This document shows positions 7,748 to 14,946 of a DNA stretch of 14,946 nucleotides, in pieces; positions within the stretch are counted from its first letter, which is position 1, and the number at the start of each line of letters is the position of its first letter. The position numbers and the translations under genes are program-made. This stretch comes from an uncultured bacterium. GTDB taxonomy: Bacteria > Planctomycetota > Phycisphaerae > Phycisphaerales > UBA1924. The DNA lies in NCBI GenBank assembly GCA_938003595.1, contig CALKYH010000045.1:1-14946 (forward strand). The letters are read 5' to 3'. The notes under the pieces were generated by a model. It searched no databases. It was not told where the DNA came from and was given only the letters and a program-made list of their open reading frames with translations.

Positions 7748-7767
7748 AGCGCCCCTGAACGGGCGTT
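7748..7767 (-). other. GC hairpin overlapping the stop of the outer-membrane protein gene
   Basis: On the minus strand AACGCCC and GGGCGCT pair across a GTTCAG loop, with one non-canonical pair. The hairpin begins in the TAA stop itself (7768-7766). It has no following U-run, so it is at best a weak terminator. The remaining 80 bases up to the glycosyltransferase start hold nothing else recognisable apart from the weak -10-like TGTAGT noted with that gene. Confidence 0.3.
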
Positions 7768-8668
7768 ATTTCGGGAACAGGAAGGTCACCACGAAGCGGA
7801 GGCCCCACTCGGGGCCGCCGGCGGGGCTTTCGGCGTAGTAGCGGTAGCCGACCTGGAACTGCACGGGCTGGCGGCCGAACTTCACGACCTGGGCGAGCAT
7901 GACATTCACCGGCACGGTCCACTGGTCGTTCTCCCAGTCGTAGGTGGTCTCGGTGTTGACCGTGATCGAGGTGGCGCTGGGGAAGGTGTAAGAGAGGAAG
8001 GGCTGGATGAAGGTGCTGCTGACATCCTGTCGGTCGTCGTCGCCGGCGTAGGACCAGATGTGGTTGGCGAGCACGCCCCAGGTGAAGCCGTGGTCCTGCC
8101 GGAGCGCGACGATCGTGGGCCCGGCGCCCCACTTGCCCGTGCCGAGGACATCGTTGGTGGCGGTGGGATAGAGCATGGCGGGGCCGAAGCCCAGGATCCA
8201 TCCGCCGACGGGCTGGACGGGGGAGAGGAAGAAGGACTGCGTGGTGTCGCCGAGGCCGAAGGTGTCTTCACCCTGCGGGCCGGGGCCGGGGTTGGGACCG
8301 TCCTGATAGATGAGGGGGAGGATGGTGCGGATGATGAGGTTCCAGTCGTCGTTGAGCGTCACAGGGACGACGGGCTGGATGTTGAGCGTGAACTTGCCGG
8401 CGTCGTTGGAGCCGATGCCGAAGTCGTAGTTGTTCTGGAAGGGGACGCTGATGAGGTTGGCGACGGGGTTGGACAGCTGCTTGGCGAGGTCGGCGCTGTT
8501 GTCGTTGGGCGCCGCGGCGGTGGGGTCGGGCGTGGTCGGGTCGCCGGGGGCGGGCGCGGGGGGCTGGACCAGGAGCGAATCGAAGCGCAGGTCGGTGTCG
8601 AGATTGAGCTCGGTCGCGGCGAGGGCGGAAGGCGCCAGGCAGGCGGCGAAGAGGATCGTGCGGAGCAT
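7766..8668 (-). CDS. Outer-membrane beta-barrel transporter-like protein ('neuromedin U' family misnomer)
   Basis: Translation from ATG at 8668 gives 300 residues. AAAGGAG lies 8 bases upstream and decides this start over an ATG 7 codons earlier. Residues 1-17 are a Sec signal peptide (MLRTILFAACLAPSALA). A proline/aspartate-rich linker (about 35-57) follows, and then a run of alternating amphipathic strands. TLNIQPVVPVTLNDDWNLI, IIRTILPLIYQ, ANHIWSYAGDDDR, STFIQPFLSYTF and TVNTETTYDWE match a widespread family of Gram-negative outer-membrane proteins often deposited as 'transporter' or, wrongly, 'neuromedin U'. The protein ends in FVVTFLFPK, a final strand of the beta-barrel type. It probably forms a pore or channel in the outer membrane; the substrate is unknown. 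It follows the HAD lipoprotein gene by 24 bases and so belongs to the sulfatase run, which suggests uptake or release of sulfated or desulfated compounds. Confidence 0.8.
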   Translation of the reverse strand: MLRTILFAACLAPSALAATELNLDTDLRFDSLLVQPPAPAPGDPTTPDPTAAAPNDNSADLAKQLSNPVANLISVPFQNNYDFGIGSNDAGKFTLNIQPVVPVTLNDDWNLIIRTILPLIYQDGPNPGPGPQGEDTFGLGDTTQSFFLSPVQPVGGWILGFGPAMLYPTATNDVLGTGKWGAGPTIVALRQDHGFTWGVLANHIWSYAGDDDRQDVSSTFIQPFLSYTFPSATSITVNTETTYDWENDQWTVPVNVMLAQVVKFGRQPVQFQVGYRYYAESPAGGPEWGLRFVVTFLFPK

Positions 8669-8692
8669 GGCGGTGACTCCTTTGTTCAATGA

Positions 8693-9694
8693 TCAGTTGT
8701 TGAACGGATAGATCGTCTTCCAGTCGTTCTTCATGTCGACGAGGATCCAGCCCTCCTTCGGGGCGGCGTCGAGGCCCTTGCTCAGCGTGCCGATCTTGCT
8801 GTCGCGGTCGTAGGCCCACTCGCGCTCGGCGTCGGTGTGGTGGATGTAGGCGCCGAGGCGCGGGCCGGATCCGGCGGTGGTCCACTGGAGCATGGCGAAG
8901 TCGCCGTCGGAGTTGCCGAAGGCGATGACGGGGCGGCGGCCGATCTTGCGGTGGATGGCGACGGCCTTGCCGTCCTTGTCGTCGATGAAATCGATGCCGG
9001 GGCGCTTGATGAGCTGGGGGACGCCGTCGGTCACGACATACTCGACCTTGCCGAGGGAGCCGACGACATTCTCCGGCTGCACGCCGTAGACCTGCTGCGC
9101 GAAGGCGCGGAGGAAGTCCACACCGCCGCCGGAGACGATGTACACGCTGTAGCCGCGGTTGCGGAGGTGGGTCATGAGCTCGAGCATGGGCTGGAAGATC
9201 ATCTCGGTGTAGAGCTTGCCGGTGCGGGGGTGGCGCGCGGTGCGGACCCAGTCGCGGACGATCTGGTCGAACTGCTCGGTGGTCATGCCGGAGTGCGTGG
9301 CGTCGATGACCTCCATGAGGGAGGTCTTGCTGGCGAGCGCCTTCATCATGTCGCCCTCGAGGAGGCTCTTGTAGGGCTCGGTCGTGCGCCACTCGGGGTG
9401 TTCGGGGGCGAGGGCCCTCACGCGGTCGGCGGCGAAGACGAACTGGAAGTAGATGGGCTGCTCGGACCAGAGGGTGCCGTCGTTGTCGATGACGGCGATG
9501 CGGTCCTCGGGGCGGTAGGCCTCGGGGCCCATGGTGGTGCGGTCCACGAAGGCGAGGATCTGGCGCTTGTGGGCGGTGTCGTTCCAGGAGGGCAGCGGGT
9601 CGCCGGCGCGGGCCGCGGCGGTGTTGGGCGAGCTCGAGCAGGCGGAGAGGAACAGGACGAGGAGCGCGAGGGGCGCGGCGAGGATGCGTCGCAT
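8693..9694 (-). CDS. HAD-superfamily phosphatase-like lipoprotein
   Basis: Translation from ATG at 9694 gives 333 residues. CGGAGA lies upstream at a normal distance, and this start places a lipoprotein signal peptide (MRRILAAPLALLVLFLSAC) at the N-terminus with lipobox LSAC and lipidated Cys19. The HAD core is complete: motif I VIDNDGTLW (D70, D72), motif II IVSGGG with S188, motif III lysine near K243 in DKDGKAVAI, and motif IV AFGNSDGDFAML (D263, D265). These residues form the aspartyl-phosphate, Mg-dependent phosphatase site; the long insert between motifs I and II is a cap. It should be a periplasmic, membrane-tethered hydrolase; some relatives are called phosphoserine phosphatase-like, but the substrate is not readable here. 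It sits 76 bases after the sulfatase stop, with a strong terminator in that gap, and 24 bases before the outer-membrane protein gene. Confidence 0.87.
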   Translation of the reverse strand: MRRILAAPLALLVLFLSACSSSPNTAAARAGDPLPSWNDTAHKRQILAFVDRTTMGPEAYRPEDRIAVIDNDGTLWSEQPIYFQFVFAADRVRALAPEHPEWRTTEPYKSLLEGDMMKALASKTSLMEVIDATHSGMTTEQFDQIVRDWVRTARHPRTGKLYTEMIFQPMLELMTHLRNRGYSVYIVSGGGVDFLRAFAQQVYGVQPENVVGSLGKVEYVVTDGVPQLIKRPGIDFIDDKDGKAVAIHRKIGRRPVIAFGNSDGDFAMLQWTTAGSGPRLGAYIHHTDAEREWAYDRDSKIGTLSKGLDAAPKEGWILVDMKNDWKTIYPFNN

Positions 9695-9716
9695 GGCGGT
9701 GGTCTCCGGATTCTGG

Positions 9717-9750
9717 AAAAAACGGCCCGGGCGCGTCGGCGCCCGGGCCG
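9717..9750 (-). terminator. Strong intrinsic terminator after the arylsulfatase gene
   Basis: On the minus strand CGGCCCGGGCGC (9750-9739) and GCGCCCGGGCCG (9734-9723) form a perfect 12-bp stem with a 4-base loop, directly followed by six U residues (9722-9717). It starts 20 bases after the sulfatase stop. It ends only 9 bases before the ribosome-binding site of the HAD gene (9707-9703), so it also lies in that gene's 5' leader. Confidence 0.88.
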
Positions 9751-9770
9751 CGGCGTTGTGCGGGGAACGA

Positions 9771-11342
9771 TCAGTTCGCGCCGGCGGGCGGCGCCTGGAG
9801 CTTCTCCATGACCTGATCAAGACTGAAGGACGCGGCCTTCTGGCGCGGCGGGTACTCCTCGAAGGTCTCGAGGAACCTGCCGACATAGGCCTGCGCGGGG
9901 ACGAGCATGTAGGCGCGGTCGAGCATCCAGTCGTAGTAGGTGTTGGAGGTGATCTGGGCGCGCTCGTAGGGATCGCGCCGGAGGTTGAAGATCAGCGGCA
10001 CGCGCAGGGGGGTGAAGGGCTCGGCCCAGACGCGCAGGGTGCCGGGGGCGCGCTGCTCCATGAAGATGAGCTTCCAGTCCTTGAAGCGCAGGGCGGTGAG
10101 GTCGCCGTCGTCGGAGAAGTAGAAGATCTCCTCGCGGGGCGAGGTATCGGCCTGGCCGGTGAGGAAGGGCAGGGCGTTGTAGCCGTCGAGGTGGACCTTG
10201 TAGGTCTTGCCGCCGGCGCTCATGCCCTTGAGCAGCTTGTTCTTGACATCGGCGTCGCCCGCGGCGGCGAGGAAGGTGGGCATCCAGTCCATATGGTGCA
10301 TGATGCCGTTGGAGACCGAGCCGGCCTCGATGCGGCCGGGCCAGCGGACCATCGCCGGGACGCGCCAGCCGCCCTCCCAGTTGGAGTTCTTCTCGTTGCG
10401 GAAGGGGGTCATGGCGGCGTCGGGCCATGAGTTCATGTGGGGGCCGTTGTCGGTGGAATAGAGGACGATGGTGTCGTCGCCGATGCCGAGCTCGTCGACG
10501 AGGTCGAGGAGCTTGCCGACATGCATGTCGTGCTCGACCATGCCGTCGGCGTACTCGTCCTGGCCGGAAATGCCGCGGAGCTCATCCTTGACATGCGTCC
10601 GGAAGTGCATGCGGGTGCCGTTCCACCAGACGAAGAAGGGCTTGCCGGCCTGGACGGATTCACGGATGAAGCCCATGGCGCGGTTGACGGTCTCGTCGTC
10701 GATGGTCTCCATGCGCTTCTTGGTGAGGGCGCCGGTGTCCTCGATGCGCTGGGTTCCGTCGCCGTTGGCCCAGGAGTGGATGACGCCGCGGGGGCCGAAC
10801 TTCTTGCGGAACTCGGGGTTCTTGGGGTAGTCCTCGTTCTCGGGCTCCTCCTCGGCGTTGAGGTGGTAGAGGTTGCCGAAGAACTCGTCGAACCCGTGCA
10901 TGGTGGGCAGGTGCTCGTCCTTGTCGCCGAGGTGGTTCTTGCCGAACTGTCCGGTGGCGTAGCCCCGGGCCTTGAGCAGCGTGGCGATGGTGGGGTCTTC
11001 GGCGCTGCTGCCCAGGTCGGCGCCGGGCATGCCGACCTTGCTCAGGCCGGAGCGGAAGACGCTCTGCCCGAGGATGAACGAGGCGCGGCCTGCGGTGCAG
11101 GACTGCTCCGCGTAGTAGTCGGTGAAGATCATGCCTTCCTTGGCGACGCGGTCGATGTTGGGCGTGCGGTAGCCCATCAGGCCCATGGTGTAGGCGCTGA
11201 TGTTGGACTGGCCGATGTCGTCGCCCCAGATGACGAGGATGTTGGGCGTCTTGGCGGGCGCGCTCGGCTGGGCCAGCAGCGCGGCGCCGGGCGCGAGGAG
11301 CGCCGCGGCGGCGGTGAGGAGAGTGGACCATCGTCGAAACAT
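9771..11342 (-). CDS. Secreted type I arylsulfatase (formylglycine-dependent, CTAGR motif)
   Basis: The 523-residue protein starts with a Sec signal peptide of about 24 residues (MFRRWSTLLTAAAALLAPG, cleavage near ALLAQ). The alkaline-phosphatase-fold sulfatase domain opens with NILVIWGDDIGQ (34-45; D41 and D42 bind the metal). The modified cysteine is C82 in QSCTAGRAS, with R86. GKNHLGD (134-140), MHFRTH (245-250), STDNGP (296-301; D298 and N299 bind the metal) and FRNEKNSNWEGGWRVP (314-329) complete the active site. C82 must be turned into formylglycine for activity. The motif is CxAxR rather than the commoner CxPxR; the alanine form is known in this sulfatase branch. It would cleave sulfate esters in the periplasm or outside; the substrate is unknown. 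AAGGA lies 10 bases before the ATG. The maturase gene is two genes upstream in the same run. Confidence 0.93.
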   Translation of the reverse strand: MFRRWSTLLTAAAALLAPGAALLAQPSAPAKTPNILVIWGDDIGQSNISAYTMGLMGYRTPNIDRVAKEGMIFTDYYAEQSCTAGRASFILGQSVFRSGLSKVGMPGADLGSSAEDPTIATLLKARGYATGQFGKNHLGDKDEHLPTMHGFDEFFGNLYHLNAEEEPENEDYPKNPEFRKKFGPRGVIHSWANGDGTQRIEDTGALTKKRMETIDDETVNRAMGFIRESVQAGKPFFVWWNGTRMHFRTHVKDELRGISGQDEYADGMVEHDMHVGKLLDLVDELGIGDDTIVLYSTDNGPHMNSWPDAAMTPFRNEKNSNWEGGWRVPAMVRWPGRIEAGSVSNGIMHHMDWMPTFLAAAGDADVKNKLLKGMSAGGKTYKVHLDGYNALPFLTGQADTSPREEIFYFSDDGDLTALRFKDWKLIFMEQRAPGTLRVWAEPFTPLRVPLIFNLRRDPYERAQITSNTYYDWMLDRAYMLVPAQAYVGRFLETFEEYPPRQKAASFSLDQVMEKLQAPPAGAN

Positions 11343-11369
11343 GGGATGCCGATCCTTCTGTAAGAGTGA

Positions 11370-11387
11370 GCGGGGGCCGCGCCCCGC
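11370..11387 (-). other. GC hairpin between the aquaporin and sulfatase genes
   Basis: GCGGGG (11370-11375) and CCCCGC (11382-11387) form a perfect 6-bp stem with a 6-base loop, 16 bases after the aquaporin stop and just before the sulfatase ribosome-binding site (11359-11353). There is no U-run, so a role in mRNA processing or stability is as likely as termination. Confidence 0.3.
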
Positions 11388-11403
11388 GCCGATGTGCGAG
11401 CGA

Positions 11404-12036
11404 TTATTTGTCAGCGGGATTCAAGGCGCGGAAGGCGAGCGCCGCGGCGGCGGCGCCGGCGAAGTTCGCGACGAGGAAGATCCAGAGGTTGCTCCACGCG
11501 GAGATCCCCAGGACCGAGATGCCGACGGCGACGGCGGGGTTGAAGGCGCCGCCGGAGATGTCGCCGACGGCGTAGGCGCCGACGAGCACGATGAAGCCGA
11601 TCGCCAGCCCGTAGAACGAGTTGCCGGCGTTGCCCTTGGCCGTCGCCGTGTTCAGGACGGTGTAGGCCAGCGCGAAGGTGAAGAGGAACTCCGCGACGAG
11701 CGCGCGGGGGACATCCGGCGTCATGGCGGTGATCGCGCTCGCGGCCTCGGGACGCAGGTACCGCACGACCAGGGCCGCGAGCGCGGCGCCGATGATCTGG
11801 GCGCCGATGTACGGCGCGGCGTCGGCGGCCTTGCACTTGCCGCGCATGACGACGGCGAGCGTGACCGCGGGGTTCAGGTGTCCGCCGGAGATGTGGCCCG
11901 TGGCGTAGACCATCGCCATCAGGGCCGAGCCGATCGCCAGCGGCGCGAAGGCGCCGATCGGCGCGGCCAGGACGACGCAGCCGATGGCGAGCACGAAGAG
12001 GAATGTTCCGATCAGTTCCGCGAGATACCGGTTCAT
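11404..12036 (-). CDS. Aquaporin/MIP-family channel with an unusual selectivity filter
   Basis: Translation from ATG at 12036, with AAGGAGG four bases upstream, gives 210 residues opening with the usual AELIGTFLFVL first helix. Six membrane helices and two half-helices can be traced. Both NPA boxes are present: SGGHLNPAVTL (51-60) and SGGAFNPAVAVG (161-172). The arginine that normally follows the second NPA (NPAR) is replaced by V169. By eye alignment to AqpZ the other filter positions would be small or aliphatic (I35, A154, G163), so the pore should be wide and uncharged. It should form an inner-membrane channel for water or a small neutral solute. It sits 61 bases after the formylglycine-generating enzyme gene and 61 bases before the sulfatase gene, probably in one transcript. 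The solute and the link to sulfatase function are unknown. Confidence 0.88.
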   Translation of the reverse strand: MNRYLAELIGTFLFVLAIGCVVLAAPIGAFAPLAIGSALMAMVYATGHISGGHLNPAVTLAVVMRGKCKAADAAPYIGAQIIGAALAALVVRYLRPEAASAITAMTPDVPRALVAEFLFTFALAYTVLNTATAKGNAGNSFYGLAIGFIVLVGAYAVGDISGGAFNPAVAVGISVLGISAWSNLWIFLVANFAGAAAAALAFRALNPADK

Positions 12037-12097
12037 CCAACCTCCTTCAAGTGAGCGGGGCGACGATCGAACGATGAGGGGAGCCGACGGCGCGGCG

Positions 12098-13165
<1,068 letters not shown>

Positions 13166-13220
13166 GTCGATGCCTCCCAGGGTCGCCCCGGCGCCGCGTG
13201 TGCGGCACGGCGCCGCGACG

Positions 13221-13250
13221 AGGATACCGGCCCCTGAATGGGGGCGTCAA
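13221..13250 (-). promoter_or_regulatory. Sigma-70-like promoter for the formylglycine-generating enzyme gene
   Basis: On the minus strand TTGACG (13250-13245, 5 of 6 to TTGACA) and TATCCT (13226-13221, 4 of 6 to TATAAT) are separated by 18 bases. The predicted start of transcription is near 13214, giving a leader of about 50 bases to the ATG at 13165. The spacer holds an inverted repeat, GCCCC-CATTCA-GGGGC, which could bind a regulator or serve as a weak terminator of the upstream gene. Confidence 0.5.
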
Positions 13251-13280
13251 TGGGAGACATGCCCTGAGGGAATGAACGAC

Positions 13281-14579
13281 TCAGCAGGCGTTGTTGAAGG
13301 CCGAGACCACGACATTGAGGTCCGCGAAGTCGACATCGCCGTCGCTGTCGAAGTCGGCGCCGGGGTTGTAGTTGGGGTCGGCGGCGACGGCGTTGTAGGC
13401 GGTGAGGACCGTGTTGAGGTCCGTGAAGTCGACGACGCCGTCGCCGTTGGTGTCGCCGGGGCAGAATGGGGACGCGGCGCAGGCGGTGATGCGGGCCACG
13501 CGCTCTGAGGCCTCGCCGCCGATCGTCGTGAAGTTGCCGCCGATCCAGAGGGATGTCTGATCGCCGATGGTGTGGGGGAAGATGGCGAAGACGGGGCCAT
13601 TGATGCTGGGGCCGCCGCCGCGCCACGAGGCGCCGTCCCAGGACGCAAGGCGCGATGCGGGAGAGTTGCCCGCGAACGAGAACTGCCCGCCGACCCAGAG
13701 GCGCTCGCCCGAGCCGTCGTCCCAGACGGCGAGGGAGTAGGCGAGATTGTTGAGGCCGTCGCCCAGGGCCGACCACGCTCCGTTGGCGAAGCGCGCGATG
13801 CGCTTCGCGGCGACGGCGTCCACCGTCTGGAAGTCGCCGCAGACATAGATGGCCGGGCCCGTTCCGTCGTCCCACGAGGCGAGATCGCGGGCCTCGCCGT
13901 CGAGCGTTCCGAGCGTGGTCCAGTCGCCGGTGACAGGATCGCGTCGATCGACCGAGCTCGTGGCCCCGAGGTCTCGGGCGATGTAGAGCGCGAGTCCATC
14001 CGGCTCCTGGACGGCGATGATGGCCTCGATGCCGCCGGAGACGCCGGCGGATTCCCACGCGGCGCCGGTCCAGCGGTGGAGCCCGGCGCCGCCGATGTAG
14101 AGGGTCTCTACGCCGTTCTCCTCGATGACGAGCATCGACTTCACCGCGCCGACAACGAACTCGAGGTAGGTCTCGCTGCCCAGGCCAGTCCAGGCGGTAG
14201 AGTTCCAGACCGCGAGGTTCCGCACCTCGGTGGCGCCGGCGCGGATGAACGAGCCGCCCGCGGCGAGCGTGCCCTGGTGCTGGGCGATCGCGCTGCAGTA
14301 CTGCGAGCCGAAGCTCCAGACGAGCCCGCCGCCCAGCGCGCCGAACTGCGAGCCGTTCCAAGCGGCGATGGAGTGGGCGTTCAGGCCGTGGGCCTGGTCG
14401 AAGCTGCCGCCCGCGTGCAGCACGCCGTTGAACTCGCCGAAGGTGCGGACCTGCTTATCGAAGCCGCTGGCGAAGAGCCGCCACTGCGGGTCGCAGGCGC
14501 CGGCGTGCGCGGCGGCCGCGGCGAACGACGAGAGCGCGACGCCGGCGGCGACGATCGAGAGTCGGAAGGGATGCGGCAT
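13281..14579 (-). CDS. Secreted beta-propeller-like repeat protein with dockerin-like C-terminus
   Basis: Translation from ATG at 14579, with GAAGGAG seven bases upstream, gives 432 residues. A Sec signal peptide ends near residue 26 (AAAAHA/GACD). The body has about six repeats of 45-65 residues of the form 'LYVGGxFxxAGxxxAxRLAxWDGxxWxxLGxGL', for example LWVGGQFSFAG…RLASWDGASW and IYVCGDFQTVDAV…IARFANGAWSALG. They look like blades of a propeller. The C-terminal 60 residues hold two calcium-binding dockerin-type units: DTNGDGVVDFTDLNTVL (376-392) and DFDSDGDVDFADLNVVV (409-425). A CPGD(T/A/L)NGDG start and DLN…VL pairing are hallmarks of surface proteins in Phycisphaerales. It is probably exported and involved in binding or attachment; no enzyme residues are seen. 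It stands alone between two terminator-like structures. The exact role is unknown. Confidence 0.82.
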   Translation of the reverse strand: MPHPFRLSIVAAGVALSSFAAAAAHAGACDPQWRLFASGFDKQVRTFGEFNGVLHAGGSFDQAHGLNAHSIAAWNGSQFGALGGGLVWSFGSQYCSAIAQHQGTLAAGGSFIRAGATEVRNLAVWNSTAWTGLGSETYLEFVVGAVKSMLVIEENGVETLYIGGAGLHRWTGAAWESAGVSGGIEAIIAVQEPDGLALYIARDLGATSSVDRRDPVTGDWTTLGTLDGEARDLASWDDGTGPAIYVCGDFQTVDAVAAKRIARFANGAWSALGDGLNNLAYSLAVWDDGSGERLWVGGQFSFAGNSPASRLASWDGASWRGGGPSINGPVFAIFPHTIGDQTSLWIGGNFTTIGGEASERVARITACAASPFCPGDTNGDGVVDFTDLNTVLTAYNAVAADPNYNPGADFDSDGDVDFADLNVVVSAFNNAC

Positions 14580-14646
14580 GCTGGTTCTCCTTCGAGAGAG
14601 CCCGGGCTGCCGCGGCGCGCGCGGCGTCGGCTCGGGGGCCTTCTCA

Positions 14647-14652
14647 AAGATA
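14647..14652 (-). promoter_or_regulatory. Weak -10-like element before the dockerin-protein gene
   Basis: TATCTT on the minus strand (14652-14647) lies about 70 bases before the ATG at 14579. No matching -35 element is visible. The rest of the gap between 14580 and 14732 shows no gene or other structure. Confidence 0.2.
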
Positions 14653-14732
14653 ACCCCGGCTTGCATGGCACGGAAGAGGGCATCCGGGCGAAATCTGCGA
14701 AAGTCCTGGCCGGGGCCGCGCCCTGGCGCAAT

Positions 14733-14763
14733 AAAACGCCCCTGTCCAACCGGACGGGGGCGT
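14733..14763 (-). terminator. Intrinsic terminator after the ATP sulfurylase gene
   Basis: On the minus strand ACGCCCCCGTCC (14763-14752) pairs with GGACAGGGGCGT (14747-14736) across a 4-base GGTT loop. The 12-bp stem has one A-C mismatch and is followed by TTTTAT. It begins 33 bases after the stop of the gene at the right edge and separates it from the dockerin-protein gene. Confidence 0.8.
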
Positions 14764-14796
14764 CTGTAAAGGTTCGGATCCGGCTCGGGGCCGGGT

Positions 14797-14946
14797 TTAC
14801 TGCACGAAGAGCTTCTCGGCCTTCGCGGCCTTGATCAGCACATCGGCGACCTCGGGGCGGCTGAACTCGACGGGGGGGCGCTCGCCCTTGAAGAGCAGCT
14901 CGCGCACCGCGGTGCCGGAGAGGTTGATGATGTCGCCCTCGATCTT
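14797..14946 (-). CDS. sat: ATP sulfurylase (sulfate adenylyltransferase), C-terminal 49 residues
   Basis: The frame enters from the right edge and ends with TAA at 14799-14797. The visible residues include [18 protein letters not shown] and [16 protein letters not shown]. 'SGT-x-VR-x-(L/M)L-x-x-G-x-x-PP-x-(E/W)FSRPEV' is the highly conserved C-terminal signature of Sat-type ATP sulfurylases, which make adenosine 5'-phosphosulfate from ATP and sulfate. That is the first step towards PAPS, the donor for the two sulfotransferases in this window, or towards sulfate assimilation. Only the end of the protein is visible, so it cannot be seen whether an APS-kinase domain is fused at the N-terminus or encoded next to it. 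No C-terminal kinase domain is present, since the protein stops right after this signature. A terminator follows after 33 bases. Confidence 0.88.
   Translation of the reverse strand, partial: KIEGDIINLSGTAVRELLFKGERPPVEFSRPEVADVLIKAAKAEKLFVQ

Noticed and set aside
9695..9886. A 64-codon N-terminal extension of the HAD protein
   Set aside because: It would run through the terminator hairpin and the end of the sulfatase gene, and it would bury the lipoprotein signal peptide. The ATG at 9694 has a proper ribosome-binding site.
13180..13220. GC-rich inverted repeats (GGCGCCG and GCCGC…GCGGC) before the FGE gene as an operator or riboswitch
   Set aside because: The pairings are short, overlapping and expected by chance at this GC content, and no known riboswitch core was recognised.

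Overview
The window is very GC-rich and tightly packed, and it looks like a chromosome segment from a marine-type planctomycete, most likely of the Phycisphaerales. The reasons are the secreted proteins, the sulfatase and its activating enzyme, and above all the CPGDTNGDG…DLN dockerin-like tail on the protein at 13281-14579, a tail style very common in that group. This is inferred by eye from motifs; no database was searched. All genes but one lie on the minus strand. No tRNA, rRNA, insertion sequence, phage gene or CRISPR array was seen.

Region 1 (1-7662) is an envelope or exopolysaccharide locus. A tightly spaced minus-strand run reads, in order of transcription: a GT4-type glycosyltransferase (7662-6469), a cytosolic-type sulfotransferase (6465-5608), a second, different sulfotransferase (5611-4688, overlapping by 4 bases), an O-antigen/oligosaccharide repeat-unit polymerase (4681-3290) and a Wzx-type flippase (3253-1475). 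Together they suggest a sulfated repeat-unit polysaccharide that is assembled on a lipid carrier, sulfated inside the cell, flipped and polymerised. A membrane-anchored endonuclease/exonuclease/phosphatase-family protein (363-1451, plus strand) converges on the run. The start of a further gene, possibly a glycosyltransferase, leaves the left edge.

Region 2 (7766-13165) is a sulfatase locus, also on the minus strand: an exported formylglycine-generating enzyme, a small aquaporin-family channel with an odd filter, a secreted CTAGR-type arylsulfatase, a HAD-family lipoprotein phosphatase and an outer-membrane beta-barrel protein of the family often mislabelled 'neuromedin U'. A strong intrinsic terminator sits inside this run, directly after the sulfatase. 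A sigma-70-like promoter lies before the formylglycine-generating enzyme gene.

Region 3 (13281-14946) holds a secreted repeat protein with a dockerin-like tail. At the right edge is the C-terminus of an ATP sulfurylase (sat), followed by its terminator. Sulfate activation (sat), sulfate transfer (two sulfotransferases) and sulfate removal (sulfatase with its maturase) thus lie within 15 kb. This clustering is the most interesting property of the window.
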